From the NCBI GenBank assembly GCA_015060705.1, contig SUXY01000030.1, positions 1 through 35,724 of the forward strand: a stretch of DNA of 35,724 nucleotides. The letters run 5' to 3'. The notes below the pieces were generated by a model, which saw nothing but the letters and a program-made list of their open reading frames with translations, ran no database searches and had not been told where the DNA came from. The position numbers and the translations under genes were made by a program. Origin of the DNA: Bacteroides sp. (lineage in GTDB: Bacteria; Bacteroidota; Bacteroidia; Bacteroidales; Bacteroidaceae). Shown here in pieces: positions 1 through 8,287 of this stretch; the stretch's first letter is position 1; each line of letters starts with the position of its first letter.

Positions 1-423
1 ACTATCTTTAATTGCTACTCCGTAGAAGATGTTATCTTCAAGAACAACGAAGTGAGCGGCGTGGTAGTCAACTGGACTCCTGTACTGAGAGAAGGCATGC
101 ATGTAGACCCGCTCAACATTCTGGCGAAATGTGTTATCGACGGAACCGGACATGACAGCGAAATGTGCCGGACGGTAGCCCGTAAGAATGGTATCCGACT
201 CGCCACTGATACAGGAGATGTCATCGGTGAACGTTCATTGGATGTGGTAGCCGGTGAAGAGGAAGTGGTCAATGGCACGAAGGAGATTTATCCAGGTCTC
301 TATGTTTGCGGTATGGCGGCTTCTGCGGTTAGTGGTACTCCTCGCATGGGACCGATCTTCGGCGGTATGCTCCTTTCCGGTAAGAAAGTGGCCGATCTCA
401 TCATTGAAAAAATGAAGAAATGA
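1..423 (+). CDS. Thi4-type thiazole synthase (sulfide-dependent ADP-thiazole synthase), 3' part only
   Basis: The reading frame is open from base 1, so the gene starts before the window; about 140 C-terminal residues are present. Family knowledge: Thi4 proteins make the thiazole half of thiamine from NAD and glycine, with a sulfur source. The visible part carries the conserved VIDGTGHD stretch and the C-terminal AASAVSGTPRMGPIFGG motif typical of Thi4/ribose-1,5-bisphosphate-isomerase-like FAD/NAD-fold proteins. Compared by eye with yeast Thi4 (GHDGPFGAFC), the position of the sulfur-donating Cys is a Val here, which places it with the non-suicidal prokaryotic enzymes that use free sulfide; this is inference. 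The stop overlaps the next start in an ATGA, so translation is probably coupled to the ThiE-like gene. Confidence 0.85.
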   Translation, partial: TIFNCYSVEDVIFKNNEVSGVVVNWTPVLREGMHVDPLNILAKCVIDGTGHDSEMCRTVARKNGIRLATDTGDVIGERSLDVVAGEEEVVNGTKEIYPGLYVCGMAASAVSGTPRMGPIFGGMLLSGKKVADLIIEKMKK

Positions 424-992
424 GAATCATCGCCATTACATCGCCTAAGGTCATAGAGGATGATGTCTTTCTGATCCAACGTTTATTGGAGAAGGGTATC
501 GACACGATTCACCTAAGGAAACCTGATTCCGGCATTCACGAATGCCGGAAATTACTCGAAGCATTGACTCCCGAGCAGAGAACGAAAATCATCATTCACG
601 ATTATCCCGAACTGTATGAGGAGTTCTCGTTGAAAGGTATTCATGTAAACAAAAATGTACCCATTCTACCGAGTGACTACAAGGGATATCGGACACGTTC
701 TTGTCATTCGTTGGAAGAAGTCCAGCGACACAAGAACGAATATGATTACGTGTTTCTTAGTCCTATCTTCGATAGCATTTCGAAAGTCGGTCATCGGTCG
801 GGATTCACGAAGGAAGAGTTGTTGGAAGCTTCGGCTACAGGCATCATCGACGAGAAAGTCATAGCCTTAGGCGGTGTGACATTCGACAAAATAGCCGATT
901 TGAAAGCGTTGAATTTTGGTGGTGTAGCAATGATTGGAAGCATTTATCATCGAAATGCTTTATGCAAACTTAATCATGGTGCCCTTATTTAA
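420..992 (+). CDS. thiE: ThiE/TenI-like thiamine phosphate synthase
   Basis: A 190-residue TIM-barrel protein of the thiamine phosphate synthase/TenI superfamily, which joins the thiazole and pyrimidine moieties. Recognisable family segments are ITSPK at the N-terminus, IHLRKPDSG near residue 33 (counterpart of the VQLREK strand), SCHSLEEV (counterpart of the THTLEEA strand), DYVFLSPIFDSISKVGH (phosphate-binding PIF region) and VIALGGV...GGVAMIGSIY near the C-terminus. It starts in an ATGA overlap with the Thi4-like gene, supporting one thiamine operon. At 190 aa it is a little short for ThiE (about 200-215) and could be the TenI-like paralogue, so the exact activity is less certain than the family. 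Its stop codon lies in the loop of the terminator hairpin that follows. Confidence 0.8.
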   Translation: MRIIAITSPKVIEDDVFLIQRLLEKGIDTIHLRKPDSGIHECRKLLEALTPEQRTKIIIHDYPELYEEFSLKGIHVNKNVPILPSDYKGYRTRSCHSLEEVQRHKNEYDYVFLSPIFDSISKVGHRSGFTKEELLEASATGIIDEKVIALGGVTFDKIADLKALNFGGVAMIGSIYHRNALCKLNHGALI

Positions 993-1010
993 AAGGGTAC
1001 CATGTTTACA
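975..1010 (+). terminator. Rho-independent terminator overlapping the thiE-like stop codon
   Basis: Arms at 975-986 and 993-1004 form a 12-bp stem (one G-U pair) around a 6-nt loop that contains the TAA stop of the ThiE-like gene. A T-rich stretch follows. Confidence 0.7.
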
Positions 1011-1028
1011 TTTCCTATTCCTTTTTTG

Positions 1029-1036
1029 TACCTTTG
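1029..1036 (+). promoter_or_regulatory. Bacteroidetes -7 promoter box upstream of the DUF554 gene
   Basis: TACCTTTG matches the TAnnTTTG consensus of the Bacteroidetes housekeeping sigma factor. A weak TTTA at 1005-1008 stands 20 bp upstream where TTTG would be expected. It lies 26 bp before the chosen ATG at 1063 and supports that start over the longer open frame. Confidence 0.6.
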
Positions 1037-1062
1037 CCCCACAAATAAACATAGGAAGCAAA

Positions 1063-1752
1063 ATGATAGGAACCATTGTAAATACCTGCACCATCATCGT
1101 AGGCAGTATCGTAGGCGCTGCGATGAACAGAGGAATTAAGGAAAAATATAAGGATACATTATACACAGGATTAGGATTGGCTTGTTTGGGCATCGGTCTG
1201 AATGCCGTGATCAGCAATTTCAGCAAGAGCGAATATCCGGTGCTGTTCATTGTATCGATTGCCATAGGAAGTGTGGTCGGTACCGCACTGAACTTGGACG
1301 GACGGTTCGCCGATATCATCAACAAGCGCTCAAAGGGCAAGCAGAACAACAACCTTGCCGATGGGCTGTCCACCGCCATTTTGCTCTATTGCATCGGTCC
1401 ACTCGCCATGCTCGGTCCGGTCATCAGTGCACTGAAAGGTGACAACACCTTCCTCTACACCAATGCGACACTCGACTTGGTGACATCTGCCGTCTTTGCC
1501 AGTACTTATGGCATCTGGATGATACTAGCCGCCCCCGTTCTCTTTTGTTGGCAAGGCATGTTCTATCTGATAGCGAAGATATCGAGCACCGCCATCAGTG
1601 AAGCACTCATGGCGGAATTACTGATTGTAGGTGGACTGATGATTGTCGCTTCGGGACTCTCTTTGCTCAAATTGAAGGACTGCAAGACATTGAACATGCT
1701 GCCTTCGTTGCTCGTACCTGTTTTGTGTTTTTTGGTAAAAAGCCTGATTTGA
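1063..1752 (+). CDS. DUF554 family integral membrane protein
   Basis: A 229-residue, strongly hydrophobic protein starting MIGTIVNTCTIIVGSIVGAA, the typical beginning of the DUF554 (YdfK/YqgA-like) family. Several glycine-rich membrane helices follow, with a hydrophilic stretch around residues 85-100 (RSKGKQNN). The molecular function of this family is not established, although a transport role is often assumed. The frame is open further upstream to 934, but that extension crosses a terminator and the promoter box, so the internal ATG after AAGCAAA was chosen. It stands alone between the thiamine genes and a convergent MATE gene whose stop is 13 bp away. Confidence 0.85.
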   Translation: MIGTIVNTCTIIVGSIVGAAMNRGIKEKYKDTLYTGLGLACLGIGLNAVISNFSKSEYPVLFIVSIAIGSVVGTALNLDGRFADIINKRSKGKQNNNLADGLSTAILLYCIGPLAMLGPVISALKGDNTFLYTNATLDLVTSAVFASTYGIWMILAAPVLFCWQGMFYLIAKISSTAISEALMAELLIVGGLMIVASGLSLLKLKDCKTLNMLPSLLVPVLCFLVKSLI

Positions 1753-1765
1753 TTCTGCACATTGA

Positions 1766-3132
1766 TTATCTATTCTTCAGCGGTTGCCAAATATATGTAT
1801 CCCCCAAATACATCATCACAATAATCATGGCAGTCATTAACTCTGCCAATGGCATTGCCAACCATATACCCTCCGTCCCTAGAAGTTGAGGTAAAAAGAT
1901 GAAACTTGGGACGAGCAGGGCGAAGCCTCGCAGGAATACGAAAACCGTTGCCCGCTTGATTTGCTCCACGCTCTGGTAGTAACCGACAATCGCTACATTG
2001 AGGATGAAGGAAACAATACCCGTAGCAAAATAAGGAAAGCCTTCAATGGCTATCTTACCCGCCTCGCTTGTCGTATCCACAAACAGTGCAACCAGTTTGT
2101 CGGGGATAAATATAAAGAGCAATGCCACGACTGAACCGATAGCGATGGAGGTGAAAAGAAGCAACTTGCGAGCCTCCCTAATCTCTTTCCATCGGGAAAT
2201 GCCGTAGTTTAACTGATGATGGGTTGTGCCGACTGAGCAACGGCATTGCCCATCATAAAGAAGAATGGAGCATAGTAGCATGCAATGCCGAAAGCGCCCA
2301 CACCTGCATCGCCCAGATACTTCATAAAGACAAGATTGCCCACAAATATCAATACGCCAAGCGTCAGCTCGCCAAAGAGCGACGATGAGCCTATCTTGCA
2401 CTGATAGCCGATATTGCGAAGAGCCAGAATCAAGCTCTTTCGGCTTAATTTCAACGATACAAGCCGCAATGTGTCAGCAAAGAACAGCAGATATGCCAAG
2501 GCCATGACACCGCCCACGATGATGCTTAATGAGGTGGCGATGGCAGCTCCTTTCACTCCCATACCCAGCGGGAAGATGAACACCCAATCGAGCACGGCAT
2601 TGAGGACAGCCGGTATGATATTGCACCACATGGCATAGCGTGGCGAGCCATCCAATCGGATAATGAAGAGTCCTATCATGCTCCACATCTGAAAGAAATA
2701 ACTCGGCATAATCCATCGCAAGTAGTCCACGACCTGTGGCATCAGCGTATCCGATGCTCCGAGTATCTTTGCCGTCTGCATAGGAAAAGCCAGTATCCCA
2801 GCCAAGATAATAGTAACAAACAACGATGTGAGGATGATTGCCTGCGAGATATTGAGCCGTGCTACCTTTGTGTTCTGTCGTGACAGATGAATGGATGCCA
2901 CTACTGAACAACCTGCACCTATCATCAACCCGATGCCCGACATTATCTGATAGATGGGCACAACGATATTTACCGCTGCTACACCATCAGCCCCCACACC
3001 ATGGCCTACAAAAATGCCGTCGATAGCGGTTACGGCAGATATGGATATCGTTCCCAACAAAGTCGGGACAAGCAATTTCAGGAACAGTGTCGAAACTCTA
3101 TCCCTCTCGAAATCTATTGCATCTCTTTTCAT
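1766..3132 (-). pseudogene. MATE family multidrug exporter, split by a one-base frameshift
   Basis: Family knowledge: MATE proteins export drugs or metabolites using Na+ or H+ gradients through 12 membrane helices. The N-terminal 307 codons (3132 to 2209) begin with LFLKLLVPTLLGTISISAV, typical of MATE, and end at AQPIIS followed by TAA. The rest of the protein continues in another frame from LNYGISRWKEIREARKLLL to the stop at 1766. Joining the two gives about 455 residues, the normal family length. The break falls inside the conserved QPIISYNYG motif and is explained by one missing base in the Tyr codon near 2210-2211. The gene begins in a TGATG overlap with the upstream acetyltransferase gene. 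Either a real disruption or a sequencing error is possible; the rest shows no decay. Confidence 0.85.
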
Positions 3133-3728
3133 CAGAAACTCTTTCGATAAATGTAGGTAAGGTAGTCGTTAGCATCAGTTTTCCATTCGTCGCTCTTGAA
3201 TTCGGCTACTTTTTCGAAACCGTGGTGGGCATAGTATCCATGATTGCACGATGAGTCTGTCCAAAGATAGAGACTTTCGTATCCGTTGGCCTTTGCCTGA
3301 GCGATAATTTCTTTTAGTAGTTGCTTACCACAACCCTGTACGGCGGAGATAAAGAACGAAAGATACAAATCCTTGTCCGCCTGCATATATCGATAGACCT
3401 TGGGCGAAGTCTTTCCAAAGTAGTCTCGCAAAGCCAATGCTTCCTCACGCTGCTTCTCGTTGAATGTAGGCATCCATTCGTCCAACCACTCGTTGTAGCC
3501 GTTGCCTTGTGTAATGTTTCCAGCCAATATACAACCCACCATCTTGCCTCCGTCGGTAATCTTGAAGGCGTATGGCGCACCATACCATCCGTAGCGGATA
3601 ATGTACTCGCACATCAGCAGTCCGAATTTTTCGCCCTGACCATTGGCAGCGTGTCCCTCGCCCCATACGGGATATGCCAATAGGGCGGCTTCACAAATAT
3701 CTTCTTCTGTAAATCTTTCTATCTTCAT
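3132..3728 (-). CDS. GNAT family N-acetyltransferase
   Basis: A 198-residue protein of the Gcn5-related acetyltransferase fold, which transfers acetyl from acetyl-CoA to an amine; the substrate is unknown. Evidence is the start MKIERFTEEDICEAALL, the segment YLSFFISAVQGCGKQLLKEI around residues 130-150 (Q-G-x-G-K in the place of the acetyl-CoA pyrophosphate-binding loop), and the C-terminal YESLYLWTDSSCNHGYYAHHGFEKV, which matches GNAT motif B. The frame is open to 4433, but it would run antisense through the AraC gene; the ATG at 3728 follows a clear -7 box and gives the canonical N-terminus. It is first in a two-gene unit with the MATE exporter (TGATG overlap), with an AraC regulator divergently transcribed. 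This arrangement suggests stress or compound response. Confidence 0.82.
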   Translation of the reverse strand: MKIERFTEEDICEAALLAYPVWGEGHAANGQGEKFGLLMCEYIIRYGWYGAPYAFKITDGGKMVGCILAGNITQGNGYNEWLDEWMPTFNEKQREEALALRDYFGKTSPKVYRYMQADKDLYLSFFISAVQGCGKQLLKEIIAQAKANGYESLYLWTDSSCNHGYYAHHGFEKVAEFKSDEWKTDANDYLTYIYRKSF

Positions 3729-3751
3729 TGTTCCTATCTTTTTTTTGGGTG

Positions 3752-3759
3752 CAAAGATA
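3752..3759 (-). promoter_or_regulatory. -7 promoter box for the GNAT-MATE unit
   Basis: The minus strand reads TATCTTTG, matching TAnnTTTG, 23 bp upstream of the acetyltransferase ATG. No convincing -33 TTTG was found at the usual spacing. Confidence 0.55.
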
Positions 3760-3847
3760 CAAGACAAAGACAAAGGGATATATATACAAATCAATCCCAA
3801 TAAGGTACTTTTCGATACATCGGTTAAAACATGAAAGATTTTTAGCC

Positions 3848-3855
3848 TATCTTTG
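3848..3855 (+). promoter_or_regulatory. -7 promoter box for the AraC-type regulator
   Basis: TATCTTTG lies 17 bp upstream of the ATG at 3873, back to back with the GNAT-MATE promoter across a 144-bp intergenic region. Confidence 0.55.
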
Positions 3856-3872
3856 TAGCATAAATCAAGAAT

Positions 3873-4715
3873 ATGGATAATTTGCAGATAGGAATGATAG
3901 CCGACGGAGGCAGAACAGGACAGACAGATTTCAAAGCCTATGGAAGCAACCGCATAGGTATCAGTGGTTGTATGGTCCTGCTTGTCGATAGCGGTTGTGC
4001 CATTGTATCGGTGGGCTTCAGACGAAGAGTCCTTCGCCAAGGGATGATGACCGTGTTGTTTTATGACGACACATTCTGGATAGAGCGTAGCAGCAACACT
4101 TTTCTTTGCAGGTATGTGGTTCTTGCCGATGATAATGTGCAAGAGGCCATTTACAAGCTCGCATCGCCTTATTTCTGGGACTCCTTGACGGAGAATCCAT
4201 TGCTTCGTCCCGATAGTAAGCAATGGGAACTGTTGGAGGCTTGGTATGAACAGACGGTGTGGATATGCCGCAATCTTGCCAACGAATATATCAACCCGAT
4301 GCTTCGCAACAACATCTATAACCTCTTTATGGCTATGGATAGTGAAATGATGCAAGGTGACGAGATGGAGAAGAGAAGTATCAGCCGAAGCCGACGGTTG
4401 ATAATCAAATTCTTGAAACTTGTCGCACAGCATTTCCGTACCACTCGCGAAGTGTCATTCTATGCCCAGCAACTATGCATCACGACAACTTATCTTTATA
4501 AGCTGACACACAGACGATGGAACTTGTCTCCCAAGGAACTGATTGACCAACAGACCATCTGCGAGATTAAGACGCTGTTATCAAACACGGACATGTCTGT
4601 CAAGGAGATAGCTGCCACGCTTCACTTTGAAGATACACCCTATTTGTGCCGATACTTCAGACAGCGCACGGGGATGTCGCCAATGGAGTATAGGAACCAT
4701 ACATCGTGTAGTTGA
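3873..4715 (+). CDS. AraC family transcriptional regulator
   Basis: A 280-residue regulator. The C-terminal 100 residues hold the two helix-turn-helix units of AraC proteins: the first around REVSFYAQQLCITTTYLYKL and the second around MSVKEIAATLHFEDTPYLCR, ending with the signature YFRQRTGMSPMEYR. The N-terminal 170 residues are a probable sensing domain without an effector-binding motif I recognise. It is divergent from the GNAT-MATE pair, with facing promoter boxes between them, so control of that pair (and of itself) is the simplest inference. The next gene is convergent, 35 bp away. Confidence 0.88.
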   Translation: MDNLQIGMIADGGRTGQTDFKAYGSNRIGISGCMVLLVDSGCAIVSVGFRRRVLRQGMMTVLFYDDTFWIERSSNTFLCRYVVLADDNVQEAIYKLASPYFWDSLTENPLLRPDSKQWELLEAWYEQTVWICRNLANEYINPMLRNNIYNLFMAMDSEMMQGDEMEKRSISRSRRLIIKFLKLVAQHFRTTREVSFYAQQLCITTTYLYKLTHRRWNLSPKELIDQQTICEIKTLLSNTDMSVKEIAATLHFEDTPYLCRYFRQRTGMSPMEYRNHTSCS

Positions 4716-4750
4716 TGATGAGAAGTCTGATGGACACTTTGGTGTGAACA

Positions 4751-5371
4751 TCACTCCGCTACCGGATAACCTATCGGATGATAAATCAACGGAAGCATGG
4801 TAGAAGGCAACTCCAAGGCTTCGCGTACGGCATCAATATCCATCTTGGGAGCACAAGGGACTGTAGCCAAACCGGCAGCTACGCAATACAAGGCAATGTT
4901 CTGCGATACATAACCGGCATCCATCGCACCGAACATTTCCGTACGATACCCTTGAATACGGTTGAACTTGGTCTGATCGCTAACCAATAAAATGACCGGC
5001 TTGTCCAAAATGAATTTGTTGAAGTTGGCGATGAACGGACGGATATCGGTATCACTCACCTTTTCCAACTGCTTTTCTTTCGGCAAGTAATGATAGGCTC
5101 CATCCCCCTTACACACATAGAGTTCGATGTCCTGTGCATTGATAGCCGAAGGAGCAGTACGACGACCATCTTCCCGATTCACCCCATTGGCAGCCCAAAG
5201 AATTTTCAGCAACATTTCATCACTTACTTGTTGGTTACTATATTGGCGCACCGAGCGACGGTTTTGTAAAATGTCTTCCAATACTTGTGCTTGATTCACT
5301 TCGGTGGAATTACTCTGACATCCCGACAGGATACATGCAGAGACCACAATCAACATAAAAAGTTTCTTCAT
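4751..5371 (-). CDS. Nitroreductase-like lipoprotein
   Basis: A 206-residue exported protein. Residues 1-19 are a lipoprotein signal (MKKLFMLIVVSACILSGC, lipobox LSGC), so it is probably anchored in the envelope by Cys18. The mature part has nitroreductase (FMN-dependent oxidoreductase) features: RRSVRQYSNQQVS near residue 42, a conserved flavin phosphate contact in this family, then the segment TAPSAINAQDIELYV, and GLATVPCAPKMD near the C-terminus. Typical nitroreductases are cytoplasmic; an exported lipoprotein form is known among Bacteroides genes annotated as SagB/ThcOx- or nitroreductase-like, but the substrate is unknown. The longer open frame to 5449 was rejected because the signal peptide and promoter box define the shorter start. 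Confidence 0.8.
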   Translation of the reverse strand: MKKLFMLIVVSACILSGCQSNSTEVNQAQVLEDILQNRRSVRQYSNQQVSDEMLLKILWAANGVNREDGRRTAPSAINAQDIELYVCKGDGAYHYLPKEKQLEKVSDTDIRPFIANFNKFILDKPVILLVSDQTKFNRIQGYRTEMFGAMDAGYVSQNIALYCVAAGLATVPCAPKMDIDAVREALELPSTMLPLIYHPIGYPVAE

Positions 5372-5399
5372 AAGGTATATTTCTTTGTTTTTATTTCTC

Positions 5400-5407
5400 C
5401 AAAGATA
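5400..5407 (-). promoter_or_regulatory. -7 promoter box for the nitroreductase-like lipoprotein
   Basis: TATCTTTG on the minus strand, 28 bp upstream of the ATG at 5371. Confidence 0.55.
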
Positions 5408-5456
5408 CACTATTTTTTTCAAACAAGGAACGAGGAGATTACATGTCATTCAACAC

Positions 5457-5493
5457 AAAGGACTGCCTAGAAATAATTTCCGAACAGTCCTTT
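5457..5493 (-). terminator. Terminator after the small coiled-coil gene
   Basis: Perfect 9-bp arms AAAGGACTG (5457-5465) and CAGTCCTTT (5485-5493), starting 14 bp after the stop of the minus-strand gene at 5508. Only a weak T tract (TTTGTGTT) follows, so this is a probable rather than certain terminator. Confidence 0.5.
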
Positions 5494-5507
5494 ACACCCA
5501 ATACATC

Positions 5508-5822
5508 TTACCGCTTGTCCATCACACCCAATTCCATCCACTTGCTTGGATCGAAGTGGCTCTTCACCAGTCGCTTGGCACTCATCATATTCTTCTTTAC
5601 GCCTTCCAACTTACGGTTAGCAAGGGCAGCTTTTCGGCTGACTTCCTCACGCAAAGCTTCTACCTCGGCATTCATGCGTGCAGCCTCATCGGCTGCTGCT
5701 TCCAATGCTTGTATCTGCTCCATAGTTATACCTAAACGGGAGTTGATCAACTCGTAATTCGACTTCAACCCTGCCGCCAAAAACTGGGCTTTCTTTACTT
5801 GTTCTGCATAAACTTTTGCCAT
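5508..5822 (-). CDS. Small coiled-coil protein of unknown function
   Basis: A 104-residue protein I do not recognise. Residues about 30-85 are rich in Ala, Glu, Lys and Met with a heptad-like pattern (ALEAAADEAARMNAEVEALR), predicting a long coiled coil; the ends are basic. There is no signal peptide or membrane segment. It sits 24 bp downstream of the 255-residue gene at 5847-6614 and the hairpin at 5457-5493 follows, so the two probably form a short operon. Low-complexity coiled coils often pair with a partner protein, and the co-transcribed gene is the obvious candidate. Confidence 0.7.
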   Translation of the reverse strand: MAKVYAEQVKKAQFLAAGLKSNYELINSRLGITMEQIQALEAAADEAARMNAEVEALREEVSRKAALANRKLEGVKKNMMSAKRLVKSHFDPSKWMELGVMDKR

Positions 5823-5846
5823 AATCTGATTTTATTCTAAAGGTTA

Positions 5847-6614
5847 TTATTCGTATAGTTTCACTTTCTTGTCCAACTGGTAGCGGATACGGATTTCCGA
5901 AGGAATATAACGGAATTGATGCTCGCGAAGAACTTCCAGAATATCGGCATCGGGATGCTGGTTGAGATAAATCATGAGTTTCTGGACATTGTTGATGTTC
6001 AAGCCCTTGTTCCACAAATCCATGAATGTACGCAAGGGCCACAACACCTGTTTGTCGCGATGCCGCAACCCCTTCCGACGCAAATGATAGAACTCCCCTT
6101 CCTGCGGTGTTTCACGGCGACGAAGCATTGGCAAAGAATGTACACGATTCATCCATTCCATGACTTCCACCTTTTCCGACAATCCTTCTTGCTGACAAAT
6201 AATCTCCACCAAACGATTACGGACCCTCTGTGAACTCCACAACTCCTCCCCATTCACTTCTGCCGCTTTAATGGTACAACAAAGGGCATAGTCATTGCTG
6301 TCACTCAAGCATATATCAATGCCTCCCGATCCTTTCTGATGAAAATACAATTGACCGAATCGGCCGGATTGCAACTTCCAAATTTCATCATTTGTTTTAG
6401 GGTCTATCATGCACTGCATATTGGTATCCACATACGGAGGAACCGCTTTCCGGTTCACATAGTAGATTTCTATATCCTTAGGAAGCAGCGTCAGATAGCC
6501 TCCCGCCGAGATGCAATAATTCGTCAAAACAAGTTCATTGATACGTTGCAACAAAGGTAGATGTCCTCCTTTGGCATTCAACAATTCATACACACTTTTC
6601 TTCAGTTCTTCCAT
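5847..6614 (-). CDS. Hypothetical protein, first of a two-gene unit
   Basis: A 255-residue soluble protein not recognised with confidence. There is no signal peptide or membrane segment. The middle (about residues 80-145: FGQLYFHQKGSGGIDICLSD, then CCTIKAAEVNGE, then SQRVRNRLVEIICQ) faintly recalls the core of AAG/MPG-type 3-methyladenine DNA glycosylases, where a G-x-D strand is followed by an IRA-x-E strand and an R-rich helix. The match is too weak to name a function. The C-terminal third is basic and helical (NNVQKLMIYLNQHPDADILEVL). The start ATG has a near-consensus box (CAACTTTG) upstream. It is probably co-transcribed with the coiled-coil gene 24 bp downstream. Confidence 0.7.
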   Translation of the reverse strand: MEELKKSVYELLNAKGGHLPLLQRINELVLTNYCISAGGYLTLLPKDIEIYYVNRKAVPPYVDTNMQCMIDPKTNDEIWKLQSGRFGQLYFHQKGSGGIDICLSDSNDYALCCTIKAAEVNGEELWSSQRVRNRLVEIICQQEGLSEKVEVMEWMNRVHSLPMLRRRETPQEGEFYHLRRKGLRHRDKQVLWPLRTFMDLWNKGLNINNVQKLMIYLNQHPDADILEVLREHQFRYIPSEIRIRYQLDKKVKLYE

Positions 6615-6697
6615 ATCTTTTTCATTGATTTCGAATTAAAAATACGAAAAAAAGTGCAAAGTTGTAACCCTTATTTTGTCGATATAAGGCATAAAAT

Positions 6698-6734
6698 AAT
6701 TCGCAAACAGCTATTTGTCAACCATTTGCGAATT
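6698..6734 (-). terminator. Terminator of the efflux operon
   Basis: Perfect 10-bp arms AATTCGCAAA (6698-6707) and TTTGCGAATT (6725-6734), 22 bp after the MFS stop. On the minus strand the hairpin is followed by ATTTTATG. Confidence 0.6.
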
Positions 6735-6756
6735 ACTAAACTTTGTTAATCCATAA

Positions 6757-8286
6757 TTATTCAACCACCGGTTTTTCTTTCGGACGTCTTCGGTTTGCAA
6801 GTGCATAAAGCAACCGCAAAGTAGGTATCGGCTTCTTCACATGCTTCTTGAAACGGGAGCCAGCCAAGAGTATCAGGACACCAATCCCGAAGATGAAGGT
6901 ATAGCCATAGAGTTCCTGTAAGGTAGCGACCATGGCATCTGTAGCCGTAAAGTTGGCTGATAGATAACGATTCATCAGTCCGGTGATGCCATGCTGATAG
7001 AGGGAATCACCGATGGGAGAACCAATACCGGTACGGACAAAGCCCAAGATACAAAGTACCTGAAAATAGTTCTTGAATGGGGCAGTTGCCTGGATATAGA
7101 CCGTCAAAGCTATGAATATGGCCAGATGCCCAAAACCACAACACATCAACGGAAGGTAAAGTTTCTCGATGTTGGTATACGGGGTTACCAAAAAATACAT
7201 CGATGCCACATACACCAATATCATAGCAAATCCGAAAAACGTAATCAGCTTATGCGACCACTTCAAGCGGATAAGTGCATACCACGAGAAAGCGGCTCCC
7301 AACAACGAGCCGAAAAACTCGAACCATTTCAGGGTACTCAGGTTCAGTGCATCCCAATGCAGTACGGCTCCGGTATAAGTATTCTGAAGGGTATTCTTGG
7401 ATGCCAACAAAATAGCTAAAAACAGGAATGCCAGCAACAGATTCGTGAGATTGTTCACTCGGAAAGCAGCTGCCTCCAGAAACGGATGTCGGATGTAAGT
7501 CATCCGGGCAATGTTGAAACCCAAGGCAATGCAACAGGCTCCCATGGCTATACGGATATACGGCGAATGGAACCAATCGAGCTGATAGCCATACTGCACC
7601 ACAAAGATAGCGGAAAGGATGAATATCGCCCACAACACCATACCCAGCCAATCGATACCCAGCAACGGCATCTTCGGCATGGGGCGGAAAGGCCTCATCA
7701 GAATACCTGCCATGAGAATGACCATCAGCAACAGACCGATAGCCAACCAATGCAAGTGCTGCCAATCGTAATAATAAATGAGCTGCATGCTGATGGCATC
7801 GAACACATGAATCACCCCCAAAACCACGAAAAATACAAACGATAGGAATACAGGATAATTATAGGTAGGCGTAATCTTCGGAAGAATGTTGGAGAAACAT
7901 TCGAAGGTACCATACAGACGGAAGAAACCCGCAATGAATCCCAAAACAACCAACAAGAAGGGCTGGTCAACCAAAGGTACCACCAAGTTGCACACCGCCA
8001 ATCCTGCTGCCGCTACCATCAATGAAGTCCGATTGGTAAAACAGAACTTCAGACGGAAAGCCAACGGGAAATAGAGGGTGAGTCCAATCAGTACAGCATG
8101 GCTCATCATTTTCACATCGTTCATGGTCAGGGAGTATTCGCCCTGCATCTGACTCATGGCCGTAAAGTACATTCCATTGGAAAACTGAAAAGCCACGAGA
8201 AAGAGAATGTACACCCAGAATCGGTACTTGTCGGGTACCCACTCCTTAAAATTCATGAACCGGAAAGGTCCTTGTTGCCAAGCCAT
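6757..8286 (-). CDS. MFS efflux transporter (EmrB/DHA2-like), third gene of a tripartite pump
   Basis: A 509-residue protein with about 14 hydrophobic segments, the size and topology of the DHA2 branch of the major facilitator superfamily. It begins MAWQQGPFRFMNFKEWVPDK, then the first helix VYILFLVAFQFSNGMYF. It has the basic C-terminal tail KKHVKKPIPTLRLLYALANRRR. The canonical MFS motif A (GxLaDrxGrkxxl) is poorly conserved, as in many Bacteroidetes EmrB-like proteins, so substrate and coupling are not predicted. Context is the main argument: it starts 1 bp after the stop of the HlyD/EmrA-like adaptor, itself downstream of a TolC-like gene, making a complete inner membrane-periplasm-outer membrane pump. 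Confidence 0.85.
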   Translation of the reverse strand: MAWQQGPFRFMNFKEWVPDKYRFWVYILFLVAFQFSNGMYFTAMSQMQGEYSLTMNDVKMMSHAVLIGLTLYFPLAFRLKFCFTNRTSLMVAAAGLAVCNLVVPLVDQPFLLVVLGFIAGFFRLYGTFECFSNILPKITPTYNYPVFLSFVFFVVLGVIHVFDAISMQLIYYYDWQHLHWLAIGLLLMVILMAGILMRPFRPMPKMPLLGIDWLGMVLWAIFILSAIFVVQYGYQLDWFHSPYIRIAMGACCIALGFNIARMTYIRHPFLEAAAFRVNNLTNLLLAFLFLAILLASKNTLQNTYTGAVLHWDALNLSTLKWFEFFGSLLGAAFSWYALIRLKWSHKLITFFGFAMILVYVASMYFLVTPYTNIEKLYLPLMCCGFGHLAIFIALTVYIQATAPFKNYFQVLCILGFVRTGIGSPIGDSLYQHGITGLMNRYLSANFTATDAMVATLQELYGYTFIFGIGVLILLAGSRFKKHVKKPIPTLRLLYALANRRRPKEKPVVE

Positions 8287-8287
8287 A

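Noticed and set aside
934-1062. Upstream extension of the DUF554 frame
   Set aside because: It crosses the thiE-like terminator and the promoter box, and the family starts at MIGTIVNT.
3729-4433. N-terminal extension of the acetyltransferase open frame
   Set aside because: It runs antisense through the AraC gene; the promoter box and GNAT start fit the ATG at 3728.
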